From contig CAVTWS010000023.1 of assembly GCA_963738445.1 (NCBI GenBank), positions 455,076 to 519,075 on the forward strand: a stretch of 64,000 bases of DNA, given 5' to 3'. Shown here one piece after another: positions 37,663 to 47,344 of the stretch. The position numbers and the translations under genes were made by a program. The DNA comes from CAVTWS01 sp963738445 (GTDB taxonomy: Bacteria; Actinomycetota; Acidimicrobiia; Acidimicrobiales; SHLQ01). Each line of letters begins with the position of its first letter. Positions within the stretch are counted from its first letter, which is position 1. Under the pieces are notes generated by a model. That model had not been told where the DNA came from and did not search any database. It saw only the letters and a list, made by a program, of their open reading frames with translations.

Positions 37663-38546
37663 AGCAGTTCGGTCTCATCGTGCACGAGGGTCGCCACGAC
37701 GCCTCCGCGTCGGCGGTCGAGCTGGCGGCCTGGCTCCGGGCGGAAGGCCATGGGGTGCGCGTGGCGACCGGAGACGCCGTGCCGCGGGAGCTCGCCGACG
37801 CGCGCGTCGAAGACGACGCGTTCGCGGACGGGCTCGACCTGGCGGTGAGCCTCGGCGGTGACGGCAGCATGCTGAGGGCGATCGAGTTGCTCGGGGACGG
37901 CCCGGTGCCGGTGCTCGGGGTCAACCACGGTCAGCTCGGCTACCTGACCGAGGTGGAACCGGCCTTGGCCCGCCCGGCGATCGAGCGATGGCTCGCCGGC
38001 GACTTCCAGATCGAGTGCCGGATGATGGTGTCGGTTCACGTCGAACCGGCCCCGAGCGGCCCCGGCGAGCGCGAGGCTCAGCTCATCTCGGCGGCGATGT
38101 CCGACCACGGGGTGAACGAGGTCGTGTTGGAACGGGCCCAGGGCGCCAGCACGATCCGGCTCGGGGTCTCGATCGACGGCGCGTTCTTCACCTCCTACGC
38201 AGCCGACGGCCTGATCGTGGCCACCCCGACCGGTTCGACGGCGTATGCGTTCTCCGCCCGCGGCCCCATCGTCGACCCCCTCCACCGGTCGCTCCAGCTG
38301 ACTCCGGTGTCACCGCACATGCTGTTCGACCGCACGCTGGTGCTGGCCCCGGAATCGCAGATACGGCTCGAGGTGCAGGGCCACCGGCGCACGGCGCTGT
38401 CAGTGGACGGCCGTAGCATCGGGCTGCTGGGTGAAGGCGATGCCGTGATCTGCACGGCATCACCGCGAACGGCCCGGCTCGTGACCTTCGGCCCGCGGAG
38501 CTTCCACCAGGTGCTCAAGTACAAGTTCGGGCTCAACGACCGCTGA
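37659..38546 (+). CDS. nadK: NAD kinase
   Basis: 295 residues. LAVSLGGDGSMLRAIELL is the GGDG motif, VLGVNHGQLGYLTEVE follows, and VATPTGSTAYAFSARGPIV is the second nucleotide-binding block. It makes NADP from NAD and ATP. GTG 37659 overlaps the tlyA stop. The tlyA-nadK-recN order is that of mycobacteria. Confidence 0.95.
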   Translation: MKQFGLIVHEGRHDASASAVELAAWLRAEGHGVRVATGDAVPRELADARVEDDAFADGLDLAVSLGGDGSMLRAIELLGDGPVPVLGVNHGQLGYLTEVEPALARPAIERWLAGDFQIECRMMVSVHVEPAPSGPGEREAQLISAAMSDHGVNEVVLERAQGASTIRLGVSIDGAFFTSYAADGLIVATPTGSTAYAFSARGPIVDPLHRSLQLTPVSPHMLFDRTLVLAPESQIRLEVQGHRRTALSVDGRSIGLLGEGDAVICTASPRTARLVTFGPRSFHQVLKYKFGLNDR

Positions 38547-38559
38547 CGATCTGGATGAC

Positions 38560-40167
38560 GTGATGCTTCTGGAACTCGCCGTCACCGACCTCGGGGTGAT
38601 CGAACGCCTCGCGCTGCTGTTCGGGCCGGGAATGACCGCGGTCACCGGCGAGACCGGTGCCGGCAAGACCATGGTGGTGGAGGCGCTCCACCTGCTGCTC
38701 GGCGGCCGCGCCGACCCTGGTCTGGTGCGCTCCGGATCGGATGAAGCCGTCGTCGAAGGCCGCTTCTCGACCCACGAGGGCGACGAAGTCGTCGTGCGCC
38801 GGGTGATTCCCCGGACCGGACGCTCGCGGGCGTACGTGAACGGCCGGTTGGCGTCCGCGAACGAGTTGGCCGGTGCCACCGAGGTCCGGGTCGACCTCCA
38901 TGGCCAACACAGCCAGCAATCCTTGTTCTCGGCCGCCACCCAACGTGAGGTGCTCGATCGTTTCGGCGGCGTCGACACCTCGGCGATGGCTGCCGCCGCC
39001 GCCGAGGTGAGCCGGTTGCGTCGGGAGCTCGATGCCATGGGGGGCGACAACCGCGCCCGCGCCCGCGAGATCGACCTGTTGCGATTCCAACTGGGCGAGC
39101 TCGATGCGGCCCAACTCACCGACGCCGACGAGGACTCCCGGCTCGACGTCGAAGAATCGGCCCTGGCTGATGCGACCGCCCACCGGGAGGCGGCGGAGTC
39201 GGCGGCGGAGTCGCTGTCGGGCGACGGCGGAGCGCTCGATCTCCTCGGCGCCGCCCGCTCGATCCTGGGGGGACGCCTACCCTACGACGACGAGGCCGAT
39301 CGTCTGGCGTCGGTCTCGGCCGAGCTCCAGGACATCGCCCGATCGGTCCGGTCGCGGGGCGAGGCGATCGTCGACGATCCCGAGGCCCTCGCCGAGCTTC
39401 GAGGCCGGCGCCAGTTGCTGAGGGAGTTGCGCCGCAAGTACGGCGAGACGCTGGCGGACGTGCTGACCTTCCAGGTCGAGACCGCCTCTCGCCTCGACGA
39501 GCTGACCTCGCACGACGAACGGGCCCGGGCCCTGGACCGGCAGCTGGAGGCAGCCGAGAAGAAGCTGGCGGAGGAGCGGGCGTCGGTGCGAGCCGCACGG
39601 GTCGCGGCCTCCGGTCGCTTCGGCGGGTCGATCACCGACCGTCTCCGCGAGCTGGCGATGCCGTCCGCGCGGGTGGTCTGCGAGGTCGACGGCCCTGACG
39701 GCGGGCAGGTCACTTTGATGCTGAGCGCCAACTCCGGCGCCGATCTCGCGCCGCTCGCCCGAGCGGCGTCGGGCGGTGAGCTGGCCCGGGCCATGCTCGC
39801 CATCCGCCTGGTCACGAGCTCCGGCCCTCCCACCCTGGTGTTCGACGAAGTCGACGCCGGAATCGGTGGCGGCGCGGCTTCGGTGGTCGGCCAGGCCCTG
39901 GCCCGGCTGGCCGACGGTCGCCAGGTGCTGGTCGTGACCCACCTCCCGCAGGTCGCCGCCTGTGCCGATCACCATGTCGCCGTCGTCAAACACGACGACG
40001 GCATCCGCACCGTCACCTCGGTCGGGGTCCTCTTGGGTGACGAACGGCTGGTGGAGTTGGCCCGCATGTTGTCGGGCTCGCCCGACAGCGACGTCGCCCA
40101 TCGCCACGCCGAGGAGCTCCTGGCCACTGCGGCGGCGGCTCGAGCGGAGGCGCCCGAGGGTGTCTGA
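38560..40167 (+). CDS. recN: DNA repair protein RecN
   Basis: 535 residues. The SMC-like ATPase head is split by a coiled coil: Walker A AVTGETGAGKTMVVEALHLLL, a glutamine loop near LHGQHSQQSLF, the coil at about residues 145-375, the signature AASGGELARAMLAIR and Walker B TLVFDEVDAGIGG. It acts in double-strand break repair. The start is GTG 38560 or the adjacent ATG 38563, 13 nt after nadK. Confidence 0.95.
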   Translation: MMLLELAVTDLGVIERLALLFGPGMTAVTGETGAGKTMVVEALHLLLGGRADPGLVRSGSDEAVVEGRFSTHEGDEVVVRRVIPRTGRSRAYVNGRLASANELAGATEVRVDLHGQHSQQSLFSAATQREVLDRFGGVDTSAMAAAAAEVSRLRRELDAMGGDNRARAREIDLLRFQLGELDAAQLTDADEDSRLDVEESALADATAHREAAESAAESLSGDGGALDLLGAARSILGGRLPYDDEADRLASVSAELQDIARSVRSRGEAIVDDPEALAELRGRRQLLRELRRKYGETLADVLTFQVETASRLDELTSHDERARALDRQLEAAEKKLAEERASVRAARVAASGRFGGSITDRLRELAMPSARVVCEVDGPDGGQVTLMLSANSGADLAPLARAASGGELARAMLAIRLVTSSGPPTLVFDEVDAGIGGGAASVVGQALARLADGRQVLVVTHLPQVAACADHHVAVVKHDDGIRTVTSVGVLLGDERLVELARMLSGSPDSDVAHRHAEELLATAAAARAEAPEGV

Positions 40168-40188
40168 TCAGTCCGGGGTTCGATCGAA

Positions 40189-41046
40189 TTGAGCAAGTAC
40201 ATCGTCGGTGCCGGATCGTCGGCCGTGGTGGCGCTCTGCGGGGTCCTGGCGATGCTGGCCTGGGTGCGAACCCGCGGCCGATGGCCGATCGTCGGAGCTC
40301 CCGGCGGGTCCGCGGCACACCGGCTCGGATGGCTGTTGAGCCCGGTGACGCTGGTCGCGATCATCGGTACGGAGGCGGTCGCCGGTCTGGCCGACCGCGT
40401 CTCGGATCGTCTGCGGCTCGATGGCGTCACCGAGACATCTCGCCGGGACACCCTGTACGTGGTCGCGATCGCCGGCGTGGTGGGCATCGTCGACGACCTC
40501 GTCGGTTCGCCGCGGCTCGGTCACGGGGCGGTCCACCGCCTGGTACGGGCCGGGGTGTGGGCGCTCGGCTTCTTCATGGTCGCCGACCAGGCCATCGGCG
40601 GGGATCGGGGGCCGCTCGCCGCGGCCGCTCTGGTCGCCGCGGTGTCGGGCGATGCCGGGGCGGAGATCGAGCGCCGCACGCCGGGGCTCGGGATCGCCGG
40701 ATTCGTGCTCGCGGCGGGGGTCGCAGCGGTGCTGACCGACCGCTCGCCGCAGCTGGCCGGGCTGGCCGTGGCGCTCGGTGCCGCCGTCGTCGTGGCGGCC
40801 GCGGCGACCCGGCGGCTCGGCCTGGCCGGTGCGGGGACCGCCGGCATCGCCGGAGCTGCGCTGGCCGCGGGAGTCCTGCTCGACGGCGGCTCGGAGGGGG
40901 TGCGGGCCGCCCTGGTCGGGGCGGTGGCCGTGCTCGCGCTGACCGAGTTGTCGACACGGCTCCGGCCCGGCTGGCGGCCGGTCACGGTCGCCTCGCCCCC
41001 GCTCCACCCGGGCGGCGACCACGCAGGGTATGCTGACCTCCCGTGA
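40189..41046 (+). CDS. multi-spanning membrane protein with a DDxxG-like motif
   Basis: 285 residues from TTG 40189, about nine hydrophobic segments. Not recognised as a named family. AGVVGIVDDLVGSPRLGHG resembles the first aspartate motif of polyprenyl-phosphate glycosylphosphotransferases (MraY/WecA), and SAAHRLGWLLSPVTLVAIIG precedes it, but the later catalytic aspartates and histidine motifs are not evident. It sits between recN and pyrG, where mycobacteria have SteA and MctB, and ends four nt into pyrG. The gene is continuous and clearly coding by frame bias. Confidence 0.75.
   Translation: MSKYIVGAGSSAVVALCGVLAMLAWVRTRGRWPIVGAPGGSAAHRLGWLLSPVTLVAIIGTEAVAGLADRVSDRLRLDGVTETSRRDTLYVVAIAGVVGIVDDLVGSPRLGHGAVHRLVRAGVWALGFFMVADQAIGGDRGPLAAAALVAAVSGDAGAEIERRTPGLGIAGFVLAAGVAAVLTDRSPQLAGLAVALGAAVVVAAAATRRLGLAGAGTAGIAGAALAAGVLLDGGSEGVRAALVGAVAVLALTELSTRLRPGWRPVTVASPPLHPGGDHAGYADLP
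41029..41034 (+). promoter_or_regulatory. -10 box TATGCT of pyrG (leaderless)
   Basis: TATGCT, 8 nt, then GTG 41043. It lies inside the 3' end of the membrane protein gene. Confidence 0.6.
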
Positions 41047-42706
41047 CCAAGCACATCTTTGTGACCGGTGGAGTGGTCAGCGGATTGGGGAAGGGCCTCA
41101 CGGCATCGTCCCTGGGTCGCCTCCTGAAGGCGAGGGGCCTCCGGGTCACCATGCAGAAGCTCGACCCGTACCTGAACGTCGACCCCGGGACCATGAACCC
41201 GTTCGAACACGGCGAGGTGTTCGTGACCGACGACGGCGGCGAGGCCGACCTCGACCTCGGCCACTACGAGCGGTTCACCGAGGAGAGCCTCACCCGCGAC
41301 TCCAACGCGACAACCGGTTCGATCTATTCGGCCGTGATCGCCGCCGAGCGACGGGGCGACTACCTCGGCCGCACCGTCCAGGTGATCCCGCACATCACCG
41401 ACGAGATCAAGAGTCGGATCGTCTCGTTGACGGGTGGCCACACCGACATCGTGATCACCGAGGTCGGTGGCACCGTCGGCGACATCGAGATCCTGCCGTT
41501 CCTCGAGGCCATCCGGCAGATCCGGCTCGATGTCGGCCGGTCGAACGTCTGCTACGTGCACGTGACCCTCGTGCCGTACATCGGTCCCTCGTCGGAACTG
41601 AAGACCAAACCCACCCAGCACTCGGTCACCGAGCTGCGGGCCCGGGGCATCCAGCCCGACGCCATCGTCTGCCGCAGCGACGAGCCGCTCGAGAGCAGTC
41701 TCAAACGCAAGATCTCCAACTTGTGCGACGTCCCGATCGACGCGGTGATCAGCGCCGCCAACGCCGAGTCGTTGTACGCCATCCCGCTGATCATGCACGA
41801 GGAGGGCCTCGACCGGGTGGTGTGCGAGATCCTCGGCCTGCCGGACACCGCACCGGATCTCGGCGCCTGGCAGGAGATGGTCGACCGCATCGGCCGTTCC
41901 CGGCGCACGGTGCGGGTCGGGCTCATCGGCAAGTACGTCAGCCTCCCTGACGCGTACCTCTCCGTGGTCGAGTCGCTGAACCACGCCGGCATCCATCACA
42001 GCGTCTCGGTCGAGGTCGACTGGATCCAGGCGGAGAACGTCGAGGGCGCGCTGGCCGAGTCGGCCTTCGGGATCTCGACGGCATGGTCATCCCCGGCGGC
42101 TTCGGTGAGCGTGGGATCGAGGGCAAGATCCGAGCCGCCACGGTCGCTCGCGAACACGGCATCCCGTGCCTGGGTCTGTGTCTGGGCATGCAGGTCATGA
42201 CCATCGAGTTCGCCCGCAACGTTCTCGGCTTCGCCGACGCGAACTCGACCGAGTTCGATCCGGACACGACCCATCCGGTGATCCACATCATGGAGAGCCA
42301 GATCGACGTCACGGACAAGGGCGGCACCATGCGCCTCGGCGCCTACGAGGCGGTGCTCCGTCCCGGGTCGAGGGTGCGAGCGCTCTATGGCGACGACGTC
42401 GTGTCGGAACGTCATCGGCACCGATTCGAGTTCAACCCCGCCTACCGCGAGCGCATCGAAAATGCTGGGCTGTCCTGCTCCGGTGAGTCACCCGACGGGC
42501 TCCTGGTGGAATTCGTCGAGTTGGAGGGCCACCCGTACTGGGTCGGCACCCAGGCCCACCCCGAGTTCAAGAGCCGCCCGCTGCGGCCGGCTCCGTTGTT
42601 CGACGGTTTCGTGGGCGCTGTCGTCGAGCGCGCCGAGGGCCGAAACCCTCACCTGCTCGACATCGACGCGGACGTGGAGATCGCCGCCGCCGCAGACGTC
42701 GCGTGA
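41043..42706 (+). CDS. pyrG: CTP synthase, one frameshift
   Basis: 555 codons after one base is restored near 42081. The synthetase domain has IFVTGGVVSGLGKGLTASSLG, MQKLDPYLNVDPGTMNPFEHG and ITEVGGTVGDIEILPF; the glutaminase domain has GMVIPGGFGERGIEGK, LGLCLGMQ (catalytic Cys) and YWVGTQAHPEFKSRP. It makes CTP from UTP, ATP and glutamine. The frame moves -1 at TTCGGGATCTC: a run of four G reduced to three would account for it, giving FGDLDGMVIPGG. The gene is essential, so the break is very likely not real. Confidence 0.95.
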
Positions 42707-43302
42707 CCGGTGAGCCGGCCGTCGGTGGGCCCGCGATGAACTGGCGGAGCATCGACGAGCGGGTGGTTCACGAGGGCCACGTGATCACGACCGCGGTGGC
42801 GACGTTCGAGGCACCTGATGGCCGTCGGATCGAGCGGGACATCGTGCACCACCCGGGTGCGGTGGCCGTCGTGGCGATCGACGGCGACGATGTCGTGCTG
42901 GTGCGCCAGTTCCGGTGCGGTCCCGGGTTCGAGATGCTGGAGATCCCCGCGGGGCTCCGCGACGTGGAGGGCGAGGAACCGGAGCTGACGGCGGAGCGGG
43001 AGCTCGTGGAGGAGATCGGGCTCCGGCCCCTCGATCTCGTTCCTCTGTGCCGCTACCACGCGGCGGCCGGCTTCTGCGACGAGCTGGTGCACGTGTTCCT
43101 GGCCACCCGATTCGAGCCGGCGGAAGCGCAGGCGCACGGGGTGGAGGAGGAGCACATGCAGATCGTCCGGATCCCGGTGGTCGACATCGCGGGGATGGTG
43201 GCGCGCGGCGAGATCACCGACGCCAAGACCATCCTGGGGGTCACCCTCGCCCGGGAGCGCCTGGCCGGGGAGCGTCTGGCCGGAGAGCGCCGGGCGCCGT
43301 GA
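42703..43302 (+). CDS. NUDIX hydrolase (ADP-ribose pyrophosphatase-like)
   Basis: 199 residues. The NUDIX box has its core in TAERELVEEIGL after GLRDVEGEEPEL; VVLVRQFRCGPGFEMLEIPAG precedes it as in ADP-ribose pyrophosphatases, and the same gene lies between pyrG and xerD in M. tuberculosis (Rv1700). It starts at GTG 42703, overlapping the pyrG stop. The last 16 codons are a 15-bp tandem repeat (ERLAG). Confidence 0.9.
   Translation: MTGEPAVGGPAMNWRSIDERVVHEGHVITTAVATFEAPDGRRIERDIVHHPGAVAVVAIDGDDVVLVRQFRCGPGFEMLEIPAGLRDVEGEEPELTAERELVEEIGLRPLDLVPLCRYHAAAGFCDELVHVFLATRFEPAEAQAHGVEEEHMQIVRIPVVDIAGMVARGEITDAKTILGVTLARERLAGERLAGERRAP
43255..43296 (+). repeat. 15-bp tandem repeat at the NUDIX gene end
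   Basis: GAGCGCCTGGCCGGG repeated about 2.7 times with two substitutions, coding ERLAGERLAGERRAP. It stops six nt before the stop codon and is in frame. Confidence 0.9.
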
Positions 43303-44289
43303 CCGCCTCCGCCGCGGTTCACCCGAGCCCCGAAGCCCGCGTCGGGTCCGATCCGGGTCCGGAGGTGGCGGAGTTCCTGGTGTGGCTGGCGGTGGAGAGG
43401 GGCCGGTCGCCCCGCACGATCGAGGGGTACCGGCACGATCTCCTGCGCTATGAGCGTTGGTTGGCCGACCACGGATCGTCGGTCGCCGACGCGACGCCCG
43501 AGGTGGTGATCGGCCACGTCCGGCACCTCCAGGGCTCCGGGTTGGCTGCGCGGTCGGTCGCCCGGGGGCTCGCCGCCGTTCGAGGGTTGCATCGGTTCCT
43601 CGTGGACGACGACGTCACGACGAGTGATCCGGCGGCCGATGTGGAGATGCCCCGGGCGCCCCGCGGGGTGCCGAAGGCGTTGAGCGAGGACGACGTCACG
43701 CTGCTGATCGAGTCGGTCCTCCCCGTCGACCCGATCGGTCGGCGGGATCGAGCGATGCTCGAGGTCCTCTACGGCACCGGTCTACGGGTCTCGGAGCTGG
43801 TCGGGCTGTCCGCGACGGATGTCGACCTGGAGGGCTGGATGGTGCGCGCCTTCGGGAAGGGGTCCAAGGAGCGGCTCGTGCCCCTCGGACGGCTGGCCGT
43901 CGAGGCGCTCGTCGCCTGGTTGAGCCCGAACGGGCGCGGCGCGCTCGGAACCGGCCCAGTGGAGACGCCGGGGGGATCAGGAAGCCGTGTTCCTGAACGC
44001 TCGCGGGGGGCGGCTGACCCGGCAGGGAGCGTGGGGTGTGCTCAAGGACCACGCCGAGCGGGTCGGGCTGGGCGAGCGGATGTCGCCCCACGTGTTGCGG
44101 CACAGCTGCGCCACTCACATGCTCGACCACGGCGCCGACATCCGTACTGTGCAGGAGCTCCTCGGTCACGCCTCGATCAGCACGACACAGCTGTACACGC
44201 TCGTGTCGACCGAGCGCCTCATGGAGGTGTACCGGGCCGCGCATCCCCGGGCCACCCGCCGTCCCGGCCGTCCCGACGAGATGACCTGA
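43299..44289 (+). CDS. xerD: tyrosine recombinase XerD, one frameshift
   Basis: 330 codons after one G is removed from the GGGGGG run near 43972. The N-terminal SAM-like domain has VAEFLVWLAVERGRSPRTIEGYRHDL. The catalytic domain has MLEVLYGTGLRVSELVGL (Arg I), SPHVLRHSCATHMLDHG (HxxR) and LLGHASISTTQLYT (His and Tyr nucleophile). It resolves chromosome dimers at dif together with XerC. GTG 43299 overlaps the NUDIX stop and the stop overlaps the HD gene start, so the whole run is translationally linked. Confidence 0.93.
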
Positions 44290-44807
44290 TGGCCGGGTTC
44301 GGGCATCTGGCCCGACGGTTCTTCGGATCCCTCCGCCGGGGCGGAGCGAGCGAGGCCGACGATGCCTGGGCCCGTTCGCAGCTGCTCAACGGCGAGGTGG
44401 CGCTGTGGGCGCGGCTGTCGAACCCTGATCGACGGCACAGCGCCGGTGTCGCCCGGGCGGTGGAGCGGGCGCTCGGAGCGGAAGCGACCCGCCCGGTCCT
44501 GGCCGCGGCGTTGCTCCACGATGTCGGCAAGGTCGAGTCACACCTGGGCACGTACGGTCGGGTGGTCGCCACCCTGTCCGCCAAGTTGGGCGGGCGGGAC
44601 ACGGCGCCGCGATGGGCCGCCACCAGCGGGTTCACCCGCCGCGTCGGCCTCTATCTGTTGCACCCCGATGTGGGCGCCGATCTTCTGGCCATGGCCGGCA
44701 GCGATCCACTCACCGTGGCCTGGGCACGCGAGCACCACCGGCCCCGCGAGGTGTGGACCGTCCCCCGGGCCATCGCCGACGCCATCGACGCCGCGGACAA
44801 CGACTGA
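44289..44807 (+). CDS. HD-domain protein
   Basis: 172 residues. AGVARAVERALG and LAAALLHDVGKVESHLG (the HD pair) with LLHPDVGADLLAMAG and WAREHHRP complete a small HD-type metal phosphohydrolase core. The substrate is unknown. It starts at ATG 44289, overlapping the xerD stop. The last two codons and the stop are the first copy of a 30-bp repeat that fills the gap to trpS. Confidence 0.85.
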   Translation: MAGFGHLARRFFGSLRRGGASEADDAWARSQLLNGEVALWARLSNPDRRHSAGVARAVERALGAEATRPVLAAALLHDVGKVESHLGTYGRVVATLSAKLGGRDTAPRWAATSGFTRRVGLYLLHPDVGADLLAMAGSDPLTVAWAREHHRPREVWTVPRAIADAIDAADND

Positions 44808-44880
44808 CGGGCGCCGCAGGAGCGGCGCTGCGACTGACGGGCGCCGCAGGAGCGGCGCTGCGACTGACGGGCGCCGCAGG
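44801..44880. repeat. 30-bp tandem repeat filling the gap between HD gene and trpS
   Basis: Two full identical copies (44801-44830 and 44831-44860) and 20 bp of a third. It begins in the final codons of the HD gene, includes its TGA, and ends one base before the trpS stop codon on the other strand. Each full copy holds a hairpin GCGCCGC-AGGA-GCGGCGC, so it is also a serial terminator candidate. Confidence 0.95.
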
Positions 44881-45863
44881 TCAGGCCTCGAGCAATCCCA
44901 CGGCGGCCTTGGCCCGCGTCAGGGTGCGGGAGGCGATCTCCCGGGCCTTGCCGGCCCCGACCGCGAGCAACCGGGCCGTTTCCGCCGGATCGCCGACCAA
45001 CTCGGCGTAGCGAGCCTGCACCGGGCGGAGCATCTCCACCACGGCGTCAGCGCAGTCGGTCTTCAGCGGCCCGTAGCTGTCGTACCGGTCGGCCAGCACC
45101 TTGGGTTCGGTGCCGGTGGCCGCGGCCAGGATCGACAGCAGGTTCGACACGCCCGGTTTGGCGGCGACGTCATACCGGACCTCGGTCTCGGAGTCGGTCA
45201 CGGCCCGTTTGAACTTCTTCTCGATCACCTTCAGGTCGTCGAGCACCAGCACCGTGCCCTGAGGGGAATCGAGCGACTTGGACATCTTGTTGGTGGGGTT
45301 CTGCAGGTCCATGACCCGGGCCGAGGCGGCAGGGATGACGGCCTCGGGCAGGACGAACACGTCACCGAAGCGGTGGTTGAACCGCTCGGCGATGTCGCGG
45401 GTCAGCTCGATGTGCTGTCGCTGGTCCTCGCCGACGGGCACCTGGTCGGTGTCGTAGAGGAGGATGTCGGCCGCCTGGAGAGCCGGGTAGGTGAACAGCC
45501 CGGCCGAGATGAACTGGGCCCGATCGGCCTTGTCCTTGAACTGGGTCATGCGGCTGAGCTCGCCGAAGCTGACGTTGCACTCCATCAACCAGGCACCTTC
45601 GGCGTGCTCTCGCACATGGCTCTGCACGAAGAGGATGCAGCGCTCGGGATCGACGCCCGAGGCCAGCAGGACCTGGGCAAGGCGCGAGGGTGGCCTCGAC
45701 GAACCTCGCCGGGGGCCTTCGGCACGGTGAGCGCGTGCAGGTCGACGATGCAGTAGACGGCGTCGGTGAGGTCCTGCATGACCACCCAGTTGCGCAGCGC
45801 CCCCAGGTAGTTGCCGAGATGGAGGTCGCCGGTGGGCTGGATTCCCGAGAAGACACGTGGCAC
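44881..45863 (-). CDS. trpS: tryptophanyl-tRNA synthetase, two frameshifts
   Basis: 327 codons after two +1 shifts close together, near 45698 and 45681. The start is GTG 45863 with VFSGIQPTGDLHLGNYLGAL (HIGH-type HLGN), then NWVVMQDLTDAVYCIVDLHAL. After the breaks: SHVREHAEGAWLMECNVSFGEL, ALQAADILLYDTDQVPVGEDQ and NKMSKSLDS (KMSKS). Removing one base at each site gives EATLALAQVLLASGVDPERC, as expected. It charges tRNA-Trp and is presumably essential, so the breaks are probably sequence errors. Its -10 box overlaps the phr stop codon. Confidence 0.93.
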
Positions 45864-45869
45864 GCCGGC

Positions 45870-45875
45870 AGGTTA
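45870..45875 (-). promoter_or_regulatory. -10 box TAACCT of trpS (leaderless)
   Basis: TAACCT on the minus strand, 6 nt, then GTG 45863. The TAA of this box is also the stop codon of the photolyase gene. Confidence 0.6.
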
Positions 45876-47267
45876 CCGACCCCGAGCCGAGGATTCGGCG
45901 AGTTTGTAGGCGGCGAGGGCCCGGTCGTGGGCGGCCGCGTGGTCGACGATCGGCTCGGGATACGTGTCGCCGAGGATGATTCCGGCCGCCGCGAGCTCGA
46001 GGGGCCCGAGGGTCCACGGGGCGTGGATGTGGCGATCGGGGAGTGCGGCCAGCTCGGGAACCCACCGCCGTACGACCCGGCCCTCGGGGTCGGTCTTGTG
46101 GCCCTGGGTGACGGGGTTGAACACCCGGAAGTACGGCGCGGCATCGAAGCCGGTGCCCGCACCCCACTGCCAGTTCCCGACGTTCTGGGACACGTCGGCG
46201 TCGGCGAGCTGGTGGCGGAACCAGCGCTCACCCTGGCGCCAGTCGATCAGCAGGTCCTTGACCAGGAACGACGCCACGACCATGCGCAGGCGGTTGTGCA
46301 TCGTGCCGGTGTGGAGCAGGCACCGCATGGCCGCGTCGACCACGGGGTAGCCGGTGCGACCCAGCCGCCAGGCCTCGAAGTCCTCGGGCGCGGAACGCCA
46401 GCGGACGTGGTCGAATGCCGGGTTGGCGGCGTGATCCACCAGGTCCGGACGGGCGTGGAGTTGGTGGGCGTACCAGTCCCTCCAGGCCAGCTGGCGGACG
46501 AAGGCGGCTCGCCCGGGCGTGTCGACGCCGACGGTGGTGGCGACGGTCCGGGGCGACAGCGTGCCCCACTTGAGATCGATCGACAGGCCCGAGGTGCCGT
46601 CCTGATCGGCGCGATCCCTCGTGTCGGGGTACCCGTCCACGCCGGCCAGCCAGCCGTGGAGGCGCTCGAGCGCCGCGGTCTCGCCCGGGTGGTGAAGAGG
46701 GTCGCCGCCCGGGTCGGGGAGCGGGTCGGTCGGGGCTCCGATGACCTCGGCCGGGCCGGACTCCGGTTCAGGCGCCCACGGCGTCTCGCTCCAGGCCCGA
46801 TGGAACGGGGTGAAGACGCGCGCCAGGGTGCCGGACTTGGTCAGGACCCGTCCGGGAGCGTGCACGAGCGTGCCCCAGTGGGTCGAGACCGCTCGGTGGT
46901 GACGGCGCAAGGTGGCTTCGATGGCGCGGTCCCGCCGCTGGGCGTAGGGCGACACGTCACAGTTCCAGCAGACGGTCGCGGCGCGGATCTGTTCGGCGAC
47001 CGCGGGCACGGCGACCGTGGGATCGCCGATCCTGACCACCAGGTGGCCCCCGAGATCCGTGATCGCGGCATCGAGGGCACCGAGCTCGGCGACCAGCTGG
47101 GCGCGGCGGGTCGGCCCGGCGGCGTCGAACAGCACCGGGTCGAGGACGAACAGCGCCGCCACCCGGGAGTGGCCTGCCGTGGCCTCGGCCCACGCCGGGT
47201 TGTCGGCCAGCCGCAGGTCCCGCCGGAACCACGTCAGGGCGGTTCCCGGGTCAGACGGAGGGGCCAC
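45873..47267 (-). CDS. phrB: deoxyribodipyrimidine photolyase
   Basis: 464 residues. LTWFRRDLRLADNPAW opens the photolyase N-domain. The FAD domain has LSIDLKWGTLSPRTV, RQLAWRDWYAHQL, GYPVVDAAMRCLLHTGTMHNRLRMVVASFLVKDL, and GNWQWGAGTGFDAAPYFRVFNP. These are all the conserved FAD-binding segments of class I CPD photolyases, and nothing suggests a cryptochrome. GTG 47267 was chosen by the leaderless -10 box TAGGGT. Confidence 0.95.
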   Translation of the reverse strand: MAPPSDPGTALTWFRRDLRLADNPAWAEATAGHSRVAALFVLDPVLFDAAGPTRRAQLVAELGALDAAITDLGGHLVVRIGDPTVAVPAVAEQIRAATVCWNCDVSPYAQRRDRAIEATLRRHHRAVSTHWGTLVHAPGRVLTKSGTLARVFTPFHRAWSETPWAPEPESGPAEVIGAPTDPLPDPGGDPLHHPGETAALERLHGWLAGVDGYPDTRDRADQDGTSGLSIDLKWGTLSPRTVATTVGVDTPGRAAFVRQLAWRDWYAHQLHARPDLVDHAANPAFDHVRWRSAPEDFEAWRLGRTGYPVVDAAMRCLLHTGTMHNRLRMVVASFLVKDLLIDWRQGERWFRHQLADADVSQNVGNWQWGAGTGFDAAPYFRVFNPVTQGHKTDPEGRVVRRWVPELAALPDRHIHAPWTLGPLELAAAGIILGDTYPEPIVDHAAAHDRALAAYKLAESSARGR

Positions 47268-47274
47268 GAGCGGG

Positions 47275-47280
47275 ACCCTA
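47275..47280 (-). promoter_or_regulatory. -10 box TAGGGT of phrB (leaderless)
   Basis: TAGGGT on the minus strand, 7 nt, then GTG 47267. It is divergent from the scpA box 50 bp away. Confidence 0.55.
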
Positions 47281-47330
47281 CCGGCGGCGCCGCACGCCGC
47301 CGCCACCGTCGGGGACGGCGGGGCGAGCGG

Positions 47331-47336
47331 TAGTGT
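47331..47336 (+). promoter_or_regulatory. -10 box TAGTGT of scpA (leaderless)
   Basis: TAGTGT, 8 nt, then ATG 47345; chooses this ATG over the GTG at 47333. Confidence 0.6.
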
Positions 47337-47344
47337 GGCGAGCC

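Noticed and set aside
44801..44880. A CRISPR-like array
   Set aside because: The units are contiguous with no unique spacers and no cas genes nearby; it is a simple tandem repeat.
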